NCBI GenBank assembly: GCA_043747685.1
Contig: JAYTOR010000073.1
Location: 1-31,602 of the forward strand
Length of the DNA: 31,602 nt
Reading direction: 5' to 3'
Source: JANXUF01 sp043747685
Lineage (GTDB): Bacteria; Actinomycetota; Acidimicrobiia; Acidimicrobiales; Ilumatobacteraceae
The translations under genes were made by a program, and so were the position numbers. Shown here piece by piece: positions 25,843 through 31,602 of the stretch. Numbering within the stretch: position 1 is the stretch's first letter; every line of letters begins with the position of its first letter. The notes below the pieces were generated by a model. It made no database searches. It was not told the DNA's origin and saw nothing but the letters and a program-made list of their open reading frames with translations.

Positions 25843-26409
25843 ACATCGATCGCCGGGGCGCAGAGCACAGGCAGCGAAGGCGGGGAGTTCGTCGAGACCA
25901 CGCACGAACTCGATGCTCCACCGTGGCTGCGCGTCGAAACGACGCTGATGTGCACTGCCAGAACGATGCGCGAGGCCTATGACCTGCGCCTCGCCCCGCT
26001 CGGTATCAACCTCACGCAAGCCAGCATCGTCGCCTATCTCCACGATTTCGGTCCGAGCACGCAGACGGCGATCGCCGATCACCTGCGGCTCGGTCGCGCC
26101 GGCATCGGCGCGACGATCGACCGATTGCAGGAGCGCGATCTCGTTGAGCGACGACCGGATCTCAAGGACCGGCGCGTGTGGAACGTCGCCGTCAGTCCGT
26201 CCGGATCGGAACTTGCCGCCCAGGTGCTGACCGTCGACACCGCCTTCAGGGCCGAACTCCGCACCGGCATCAGTCGCAGCGAACGTCAGGCGCTCGCATC
26301 GCTGATGACCCGCCTGCAGCGCAACCTCGTCTCGGCAATCGCCTCGAGCCCCAGCCAGACCAACCCGATTCCCACCACCGCGAATCTCACTACAAGGAGC
26401 ACACCATGA
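25840..26409 (+). CDS. MarR-family transcriptional regulator
   Basis: The 189-residue protein has the MarR winged-helix fold: helix LAPLGINLTQASIVAYLHDF, recognition helix region STQTAIADHLRLGRAG and ATIDRLQERDLVERR, and the wing DLKDRRVWNVAVSPSG. The dimerisation helices lie at both ends. The ATG at 25840 is chosen because it abuts the palindrome and follows a -10-like hexamer; TTG 25813 and ATG 25825 are in frame upstream but sit inside the operator. Its stop overlaps the thiolase ATG (ATGA), so the regulator and thiolase are one transcript with coupled translation. The likely role is ligand-controlled repression of this acyl-CoA operon, with an acyl-CoA or related compound as inducer (inference). 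Confidence 0.87.
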   Translation: MTSIAGAQSTGSEGGEFVETTHELDAPPWLRVETTLMCTARTMREAYDLRLAPLGINLTQASIVAYLHDFGPSTQTAIADHLRLGRAGIGATIDRLQERDLVERRPDLKDRRVWNVAVSPSGSELAAQVLTVDTAFRAELRTGISRSERQALASLMTRLQRNLVSAIASSPSQTNPIPTTANLTTRSTP

Positions 26410-27578
26410 CAGACGCAGTCATCGTCGACGCCATCCGCACACCGGGCGGAAAGCGCAACGGAAAGTTGAAGGATTGGCACCCGGCGTCGTTGGCCGCCGA
26501 AGTGTTGAAGGCGCTGCAGGAGCGCAACCATCTCGATCCGGAGACGGTCGACGATGTGATCATGGGCTGCGTCATGCAGGTTGGTCAGCAGTCACTGAAC
26601 ATCGGCCGTAGTGCCGTCCTCGCTGCCGGATGGCCGGAGTCGGTACCGGCGACCACGATCGACCGCCAGTGCGGTTCGAGCCAGCAGGCGATGCACTTCG
26701 CTGCCCAGGGTGTCATCGCCGGTGCCTACGACATCGTCGTCGCCGCCGGGGTCGAGGTCATGAGCACCACACCGATGGGCGCTTCGGTCGTCGGGGGAAC
26801 GATGGGCAACCCGTTCCCGCCGGAGATGATGCAGCGCTACTCCGAGTCCGGCCTCCCGCCGCAGGGCATCGGCGCCGACATGATCGCCGTCGAGTACGGC
26901 ATCACGCGCGAAGACCTCGACGCCTTCGGTGCCTCGAGCCAGCAGCGCGCAGCGCAGGCAACAGCAGAGGGCCGTTTCCAGAACGAGATCATCCCGATCA
27001 CGGTCGAACTCGGCGATCACAAGGAGCAGATGACCCGCGACGAGGGCATCCGCGAAGGCACGACCGCCGAGACGCTCGCCAAGCTCAAGCCGGCGTTCAA
27101 GGAAGACGGCATCATCACCGCCGGCAACTCCTCCCAGATCTCCGACGGCGCCTCGGCGGTACTGATCATGAGCGCCGAGAAGGCCAAGGAACTCGGCCTC
27201 AAGGCGCGCGCCCGCTTCCACGCTTTCGCCGTGATCGGCGCCGATCCGGTGACGATGCTCAAGGGACCGATCCCCGTGACCAGGAAGATCCTCGAGAAGA
27301 CCGGCCTGTCGATCGATGACATCGATGCGTTCGAAGTCAACGAGGCGTTTGCCTCGGTCGTGCTCGCGTGGCAGAAAGAGACCGGCGCCGACATGTCGAA
27401 GGTCAACGTCAACGGCGGCGCCATCGCACTCGGCCATCCGCTCGGATCGTCCGGAACGAAATTGATGGCGACGCTGCTCAACGAGCTCGAGCGAGTCGGC
27501 GGACGCTACGGTCTGCAGGTCATGTGTGAAGGCGGGGGGATGGCCAACGCCACCATCATCGAAAGGATCGTGGACTGA
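26406..27578 (+). CDS. Acetyl-CoA C-acyltransferase (thiolase)
   Basis: The 390-residue enzyme cleaves 3-ketoacyl-CoA with CoA, or condenses two acyl-CoAs. The nucleophile is Cys 89 in TTIDRQCGSSQQA. Other catalytic marks are EVNEAFASVVLAW, GGAIALGHPLGSSG (His) and VMCEGGGMANA (second Cys). Length is standard. ATG 26406 follows AAGGAG by 7 bases and overlaps the MarR stop. The SDR gene begins one base after its stop. Together with the dehydrogenase upstream it fits the last step of a beta-oxidation or short-chain acyl-CoA route; the chain-length preference cannot be told. Confidence 0.94.
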   Translation: MTDAVIVDAIRTPGGKRNGKLKDWHPASLAAEVLKALQERNHLDPETVDDVIMGCVMQVGQQSLNIGRSAVLAAGWPESVPATTIDRQCGSSQQAMHFAAQGVIAGAYDIVVAAGVEVMSTTPMGASVVGGTMGNPFPPEMMQRYSESGLPPQGIGADMIAVEYGITREDLDAFGASSQQRAAQATAEGRFQNEIIPITVELGDHKEQMTRDEGIREGTTAETLAKLKPAFKEDGIITAGNSSQISDGASAVLIMSAEKAKELGLKARARFHAFAVIGADPVTMLKGPIPVTRKILEKTGLSIDDIDAFEVNEAFASVVLAWQKETGADMSKVNVNGGAIALGHPLGSSGTKLMATLLNELERVGGRYGLQVMCEGGGMANATIIERIVD

Positions 27579-27579
27579 G

Positions 27580-28359
27580 ATGCCGCGTATGAATCTCACA
27601 GGTGCTTCGGCGATCGTCACCGGTGGTGCCTCCGGCATCGGCGAAGCCTGCGCCCACCAGCTTGCAGCGCTCGGCGCACACGTTGTCATCGCCGACCTCA
27701 ACGAAGACCTCGGCAAGTCCGTTGCTTCCGAGGTTGGTGGGATCTTCGTCAAATGCGACGTGTCGAGCGAAGACGACGGCAAGGCTGCCGTCGCCGCCGC
27801 GACGGAGATGGGCCCGCTGCGCGTACTCGTCAACTCCGCGGGCCTCGGGTTCGCCGGCCGCACCGTCGACCGTAACAACGAACCGATGGAGCAGAAGCGC
27901 TTCGACTTCGTCGTCAAGGTGAACCTCCTCGGATCGTTCAACATGCTGCGGCTCTCCGCAGCAGCGATGGCCAAGACCGAGCCGCTCGACTCCGACGGCA
28001 ATCGCGGCGTCGTCATCAACTTGACGTCGGTTGCGGCGTTCGACGGCCAGATCGGCCAGGCGGCCTACTCGGCGTCGAAGGGTGGCATCGTCGGGATGAC
28101 ATTGCCGATCGCCCGTGATCTTTCGGCCCTCGGCATTCGCGTCAACACGGTTGCTCCCGGCCTCATCGATACGCCGATCTACGGCACCGGCGAGGCGTCA
28201 GAGGCGTTCAAGGCCAAGCTCGGTGAGTCCGTGCTGTTCCCCAAGCGCCTCGGTCATGCAGAAGAATTGGCGTTCATGGTCCTCGATCTGATCACCAACC
28301 CGTACATGAACGCCGAGGTCGTCCGGGTCGACGGCGGCATTCGTATGCCCCCGAAGTAA
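27580..28359 (+). CDS. Short-chain dehydrogenase, 3-hydroxyacyl-CoA dehydrogenase type
   Basis: The 259-residue NAD(P)-dependent enzyme has the classical SDR marks: the cofactor loop TGGASGIGEAC, acidic VVIADLNED (Asp suggesting NAD preference), NSAGLG, and the catalytic Ser followed by YSASKGG. The pattern, including GIRVNTVAPGLIDTPIYG and a C-terminal VVRVDGGIRMPPK, is close to type 2 3-hydroxyacyl-CoA dehydrogenases (HSD10-like). In this context it would oxidise 3-hydroxyacyl-CoA for the adjacent thiolase. ATG 27580 lies just after the thiolase stop with AAAGGA 12 bases before it; ATG 27589 is an alternative. A strong hairpin after the gene closes the operon. Confidence 0.9.
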   Translation: MPRMNLTGASAIVTGGASGIGEACAHQLAALGAHVVIADLNEDLGKSVASEVGGIFVKCDVSSEDDGKAAVAAATEMGPLRVLVNSAGLGFAGRTVDRNNEPMEQKRFDFVVKVNLLGSFNMLRLSAAAMAKTEPLDSDGNRGVVINLTSVAAFDGQIGQAAYSASKGGIVGMTLPIARDLSALGIRVNTVAPGLIDTPIYGTGEASEAFKAKLGESVLFPKRLGHAEELAFMVLDLITNPYMNAEVVRVDGGIRMPPK

Positions 28360-28382
28360 GCAGCCACGACGATTGCGCCCGC

Positions 28383-28412
28383 AGCGGCGTCACAGCGGCG
28401 TCACAGCGGCGG
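28383..28412 (+). repeat. Tandem AGCGGCGTCAC repeat feeding into the terminator
   Basis: AGCGGCGTCAC occurs at 28383-28393 and 28394-28404, and its first eight bases with one change of context occur again at 28405-28412 as the left arm of the terminator stem. The copies could have arisen by duplication of the arm. Confidence 0.75.
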
Positions 28413-28435
28413 TCCGTCCTTGACGGGCCGCCGCT
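28405..28435 (+). terminator. Strong hairpin after the acyl-CoA operon
   Basis: AGCGGCGG-t-CCGTC (28405-28418) pairs with GACGG-g-CCGCCGCT (28422-28435) around a 3-base loop: 13 base pairs with one mismatch. The T-run after it is weak. It lies 45 bases after the SDR stop and before the nitroreductase. Confidence 0.7.
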
Positions 28436-28475
28436 GCCGTTCTCGCTCCAACGCCGACAAGAATGGAACGTCGAT

Positions 28476-29216
28476 ATGGATGAAGCCATGAGTGCAGAAG
28501 AGCTGGCAACCACCCCTCTCCCTGCCGACACCGTTGGATTGCTGGATGCACTGACATCGACGCGGGCCATCCGCCGGTACCGCGACGAGCCAGTGCCGGC
28601 GGATGCGCTACGGACGATCATGTTCGCCGCCACCCGGGCGCCGAGCGGGTCGAATCGCCAACCATTCCGGTTCATCGTGCTGACCGACGGTCCGAACGCG
28701 GCAGCCGCCAAGTCGCTGATCAGCGAGGGAGCCCAGCAAATGTGGGGCTTCAAGCGCCAGAACGATGGATATGACGGCGGGTCAGGGGCACAGGCCGACT
28801 CGCCGAAGGCACGAATGGCGGCGACGATGCAGCGGTATGTCGAGGCCATCGCCAGCGTGCCAGTCCTCATCCTGCCCTGCCTGGTCCGGTACCGGGCGGC
28901 CAACGAACTCGAGGGTGCCTCGATCTACCCGGCATGCCAGAACCTGCTGCTGGCGGCTAGGGCCATCGGATACGGCGGCGTGCTGACCGGTTGGCACAGC
29001 GTGGTCGAAGCCGAACTGCGCGCGCTGCTCGCCATACCGGCCGAAGTGCTCATTGCTGCGGCGATCACCCTCGGCAAACCGCAGGGTCATCACGGCCCGG
29101 TCAGACGACGACCGATGGACGAACTGATCTACGAGGAGTCGTGGGCCAGACCGGCATCATTCGCCGTCGATCCGCCCGGTACCCGGTTCACCAGCGCCGG
29201 ACCGCCCAAGCGGTAG
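28476..29216 (+). CDS. Nitroreductase-family FMN oxidoreductase
   Basis: The 246-residue protein shows the nitroreductase fold marks: STRAIRRYRDEPVP (FMN phosphate-binding Arg residues) and RAPSGSNRQPFRFIV near the N-terminus, ASIYPACQNLLLAARAIGYG in the central helix, and ITLGKPQGHHGPVRRRP near the end. It probably reduces quinones, nitro groups or a related acceptor with NAD(P)H; the physiological substrate is unknown. ATG 28476 has GGAACG about 8 bases upstream; ATG 28488 is an alternative. It follows the terminator of the acyl-CoA operon and so is probably its own unit. It converges on the TetR gene with 10 bases between them. Confidence 0.88.
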   Translation: MDEAMSAEELATTPLPADTVGLLDALTSTRAIRRYRDEPVPADALRTIMFAATRAPSGSNRQPFRFIVLTDGPNAAAAKSLISEGAQQMWGFKRQNDGYDGGSGAQADSPKARMAATMQRYVEAIASVPVLILPCLVRYRAANELEGASIYPACQNLLLAARAIGYGGVLTGWHSVVEAELRALLAIPAEVLIAAAITLGKPQGHHGPVRRRPMDELIYEESWARPASFAVDPPGTRFTSAGPPKR

Positions 29217-29226
29217 CTGCCGTTCA

Positions 29227-29826
29227 TCAGAGCGCTGCGCTGTACCCGGCGGATGCTGCGCGCTGGACGAAACCTTCGACCGCATCTTCGTAGGCGCGGT
29301 TGATACTGGTCCGTTTGCCGCTGGCGATGAGGTCGAACTGCATCCCGCGCCACAGGGCGACGATCTGGCGAGCCAGCAAACGAGCCTGCGGCTTGGCCGT
29401 GCCACCGCGCGTCAGTGAAAGCGCGACCCGCTCGGTCCATTCGTTACCGACCGTCTCCATGAACGAACCGAAGCGGTCGGGATACTGCGAAGCAAGGCCG
29501 AAAACCTCGAAGAACAGACGCAGGTACGGCAGATTCGTCGGCGCCGAGATCGCCTTCCACGCGTCGCTGAGCCGAGCGGTGAGACCACGGGACTCGTTTT
29601 CGATCGCTGCGAACACCCCCTCGAACTGAGAGAACCGGCTCATCGCTTCGCCGAGCGCTTCGACGATCAACGATTCCTTTGTGCCGAAGTAGTAGAGCAG
29701 CATCCTGTTGTTCGAACCGACTCCCTCGGCGACACTGCGCAGCGTCAAGTCGGCAACACCACGCTCGACGCAGTAGTCCGCGACGAGCGACCGCAATCGT
29801 TCTCGTTCCGTCATCGCCTCAGCCAT
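29227..29826 (-). CDS. TetR-family transcriptional regulator
   Basis: The 199-residue protein has an N-terminal helix-turn-helix of the TetR type: LRSLVADYCVERGVADLTLR, then VAEGVGSNNRMLLYYFGTKE. The C-terminal helical ligand domain (residues 60-199) has no recognisable specificity. ATG 29826 is chosen; GTG-type extension to 29871 and ATG 29814 (with GAGG close by) are possible. It is divergent from the TauD-type dioxygenase gene, and a perfect palindrome lies in the space between, so it most likely represses that gene. Confidence 0.87.
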   Translation of the reverse strand: MAEAMTERERLRSLVADYCVERGVADLTLRSVAEGVGSNNRMLLYYFGTKESLIVEALGEAMSRFSQFEGVFAAIENESRGLTARLSDAWKAISAPTNLPYLRLFFEVFGLASQYPDRFGSFMETVGNEWTERVALSLTRGGTAKPQARLLARQIVALWRGMQFDLIASGKRTSINRAYEDAVEGFVQRAASAGYSAAL

Positions 29827-29929
29827 CTGCAAGACGGTAGCGCCCGACGCGCGGACCGTGCGTGTTAGCACCCACGAAACAAGGACGTCAACTGCCCAAA
29901 ACCCGCCTGGCCATCGAATCAGCTACTGT

Positions 29930-29945
29930 TGAACCGTCCGGTTCA
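29930..29945. promoter_or_regulatory. Perfect palindrome, probable TetR operator
   Basis: TGAACCG (29930-29936), spacer TC, CGGTTCA (29939-29945). It directly follows a -10-like TACTGT (29924-29929) and precedes the AGGAG ribosome site (about 29954) of the dioxygenase gene, so it would lie at the transcription start. The divergent TetR gene begins about 100 bases away. Confidence 0.7.
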
Positions 29946-29961
29946 CTCAAAGGCAGGAGCA

Positions 29962-30750
29962 ATGCACATGCACACTTCGTCAGTCCATCCACGGCGCACA
30001 TCAGACCCGGTGGAGGCACGCCGGATCGTCGATGCTGACGGATGCGTCATCCTCACCGGGCTCGGCACCTCCCCTGAAGACGCCGTGGCTGTTGCCCACT
30101 CGGTCTTTGGCGCCGACGTGCTGCAGATTCCGGAACCGTCGGAGGTGCGCGCCGGGGGCGACAAGGATCGTCGGCCCGCTGACCTCGACAACACCAAGCC
30201 TCTGCCGTCGCACACCGACGGGTTCGCCTACGGTGACCGCTACCCGGACTACTTCCTGTTGCTCTGCGGCCAGTCGTCGCCCATCGGTGGCGAATCGTTC
30301 CTGGTCGACGGCTACGACGTGATCGATCGACTCCGTCGTTCCGGAGCGGCCGGCGTTGTCGAACGGATGGAGGCGGTAGCCGTCGACCAGACGGAGCCGG
30401 ACATGCGCCGGTCTGTCAGTCCGATACTCGGCCATACGGCTGCAGGACGAATGATGTTGCGCCTGTTCCCGTATCAACGGCCGTCGGACGAGAGCTCGGA
30501 CCCGCCGGGCGATCAAGCGATGATCGACGCCTGGAAGGACGCCGTCGTGTCGACCGCCTCCGCTGCACCGCGGTTTCTGCCTGCAGCAGGTGAAGCGGCG
30601 ATCATCGACAACTACCGGATGACGCACGGTCGCGAGGCCTATACCGATCCGGACCGGCTGATGTGGCGCGTCTGGGTGTGGACGTCCAGCGCCCTCGGCG
30701 TCCCTGAAGGTCTGTTGCATTCCGACAGTCGCTTTGCGATCACGAACTGA
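29962..30750 (+). CDS. TauD/TfdA-type 2-oxoglutarate/Fe(II) dioxygenase
   Basis: The 262-residue protein has the iron-binding His-x-Asp in LPSHTDGFAYGDRYPDYF and the distal His in DNYRMTHGREAY, followed by an Arg-rich stretch (DPDRLMWRVWVW) that would bind 2-oxoglutarate. GGESFLVDGYDVI between them fits the clavaminate synthase-like fold of the TauD group. The substrate is unknown. ATG 29962 has AGGAG about 5 bases upstream, which decides against the longer frame from 29929. Transcription would start at the palindrome recognised by the divergent TetR. A bidirectional hairpin follows the gene. Confidence 0.8.
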   Translation: MHMHTSSVHPRRTSDPVEARRIVDADGCVILTGLGTSPEDAVAVAHSVFGADVLQIPEPSEVRAGGDKDRRPADLDNTKPLPSHTDGFAYGDRYPDYFLLLCGQSSPIGGESFLVDGYDVIDRLRRSGAAGVVERMEAVAVDQTEPDMRRSVSPILGHTAAGRMMLRLFPYQRPSDESSDPPGDQAMIDAWKDAVVSTASAAPRFLPAAGEAAIIDNYRMTHGREAYTDPDRLMWRVWVWTSSALGVPEGLLHSDSRFAITN

Positions 30751-30783
30751 ACCCGGGCGTCGCGGAGATCCGAGGGTTCTGGA

Positions 30784-30814
30784 GGCGAGTATCGCAGGGG
30801 CTGCGATATTCGCC
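30784..30814. terminator. Hairpin between convergent genes
   Basis: GGCGA-g-TATCGCA (30784-30796) pairs with TGCGATA-t-TCGCC (30802-30814) around the loop GGGGC: 12 pairs with one mismatch. It lies midway between the stop of the dioxygenase (30750) and that of the convergent gene (30843), so it can serve both strands. No T-run is seen on either side. Confidence 0.65.
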
Positions 30815-30842
30815 ACCAGAAGTGTCCGGTGTCTGCTGAGCG

Positions 30843-31602
30843 TCAGCCGGGCAGCACCTCTCGAACGCAGCGGTTGCGCAGTTCGCCGAGACCGCTGATC
30901 GTGCTGACGACGAGATTGCCGTGTTGGAGGAAGCGCTGCGGGCTCCGGCCGGCGCCGACACCGCTGGGAGTACCTGTTGCGATGACGTCGCCAGGCAACA
31001 GCGTCATGATCGTCGAGATGTAGGAGACGATCGTCCTGCAGTCGAAGAGCAGATCGTCCGTCGTCGAATCCTGCATCGTCTCGCCGTCGACCTCGCACAC
31101 GATCCGCTGCAGCGGCCCCGGTGCTGCGTCCAGTTCGTCAGCAGTGACGAGCCATGGACCGAGCGGTGTCGACGACTCGAACGTCTTGCCCTGCAGGAAC
31201 TGACTCGTCCGGTTCTGCCAGTCTCGGGCCGATACGTCGTTGAGGATCGAGTAGCCGGCGATCGCTGCAGCCGCTGACTGCTCATCGGCGTGTCGAACCG
31301 CCGATCCGATGATGATTGCCAACTCGCACTCCCAGTCGACCTTGGTCGAAACGGCCGGTAGGACGATGTCGTCGTTCGCGCCGATCAGCGAGCTGCGATA
31401 TTTGGCGAACAACGTCGGGTACGACGGCGTGTCGTGGCCCATTTCGAGAATATGCGTTCGGTAGTTGAGCCCGACGCAGACGATCTTGTCGGGACGCGGG
31501 ATCAGCGGCGCGTAGTCGATGCTGTCGAGCGACACGACGATGCCGTCAGCATCAGCCGCCTTCGACCTCCACAACGGGTCTGCGAGCAACGCTCCGACAT
31601 CG
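30843..31602 (-). CDS. Fumarylacetoacetate hydrolase family protein (5' end outside window)
   Basis: The frame is open to the right edge, so the first residues are missing. The visible part (about 250 residues) has the FAH fold marks: KIVCVGLNYRTHILEMG, the metal-binding Glu residues in DWECELAIIIG, ILNDVSARDWQ, and LLPGDVIATGTPSGVG. Such enzymes cleave C-C bonds in diketo acids or act as hydratases or decarboxylases in aromatic and sugar-acid catabolism; the substrate cannot be set. A TTG at 31589 could give a short form, but the conserved core begins soon after it, and most relatives have 30-40 further residues upstream. Confidence 0.88.
   Translation of the reverse strand, partial: DVGALLADPLWRSKAADADGIVVSLDSIDYAPLIPRPDKIVCVGLNYRTHILEMGHDTPSYPTLFAKYRSSLIGANDDIVLPAVSTKVDWECELAIIIGSAVRHADEQSAAAAIAGYSILNDVSARDWQNRTSQFLQGKTFESSTPLGPWLVTADELDAAPGPLQRIVCEVDGETMQDSTTDDLLFDCRTIVSYISTIMTLLPGDVIATGTPSGVGAGRSPQRFLQHGNLVVSTISGLGELRNRCVREVLPG

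Noticed and set aside
24342..25955. 537-codon minus-strand ORF opposite the acyl-CoA dehydrogenase
   Set aside because: The sense strand carries an intact acyl-CoA dehydrogenase with all motifs; the antisense frame has no recognisable domain.
26592..28019. 475-codon minus-strand ORF across thiolase and SDR
   Set aside because: Spans two intact sense genes and their junction; a shadow frame.

Overview
The window is high-GC bacterial DNA with closely packed genes on both strands, frequent GTG/TTG starts, Shine-Dalgarno (SD) sites that are often weak or absent, and protein families typical of Actinobacteria (Streptomyces-type xylose isomerase, treY-treZ, an Hsp70 fused to a membrane anchor and sensor-like domain, MarR/TetR-controlled acyl-CoA genes). 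The mix suggests a free-living actinobacterium, possibly of the Acidimicrobiia; this is an inference from family content only. No tRNA, rRNA, CRISPR array, insertion sequence or integrase was recognised.

Layout. 1-1530: 3' part of a secreted copper protein (SURNod19-like plus plastocyanin). 1570-2469: decayed flippase-like membrane protein (UPF0104). 2625-5031: divergent ROK repressor and xylA sharing an operator region. 5003-6666: leftward operon of a small membrane protein, a molybdopterin oxidoreductase and a b-type cytochrome. 6839-11304: treY-treZ, trehalose from maltodextrins. 11368-11880: a lipoprotein gene broken by three frameshifts. 11926-12537: HAD phosphatase. 12590-14708: membrane-anchored Hsp70-like sensor, split by a 13-bp duplication. 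14713-15732: 2-oxoglutarate/Fe(II) oxygenase whose only plausible start is ATA. 15865-17263: nhaA with a structured leader RNA. 17338-19251: a gene graveyard with a small ORF, the frameshifted membrane part of a molybdopterin oxidoreductase joined in frame to the C-terminal half of a DUF2064 glycosyltransferase, and a 3'-truncated PAP2-type protein facing it. 19508-22120: YfhO-like membrane protein. 22220-24233: Rieske oxygenase and YihY-type membrane protein. 24372-28359: fatty-acid or acyl-CoA catabolism cluster (acyl-CoA dehydrogenase, MarR regulator, thiolase, SDR). 28476-29216: nitroreductase. 29227-30750: divergent TetR regulator and TauD-type dioxygenase with a perfect palindrome between them. 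30843-31602: partial fumarylacetoacetate hydrolase family gene.

The most striking feature is the number of broken genes: five, plus one without a canonical start, lying between intact long ORFs (912 and 870 codons). The lesions differ in kind (internal deletion, nonsense codons, single-base shifts, a tandem duplication, deletion fusions), which points to real gene decay more than to uniform sequencing error, although reads would have to confirm each case. The intact regulatory pairs (ROK/xylA, MarR/thiolase, TetR/dioxygenase) each carry an inverted repeat at or next to the regulated start.
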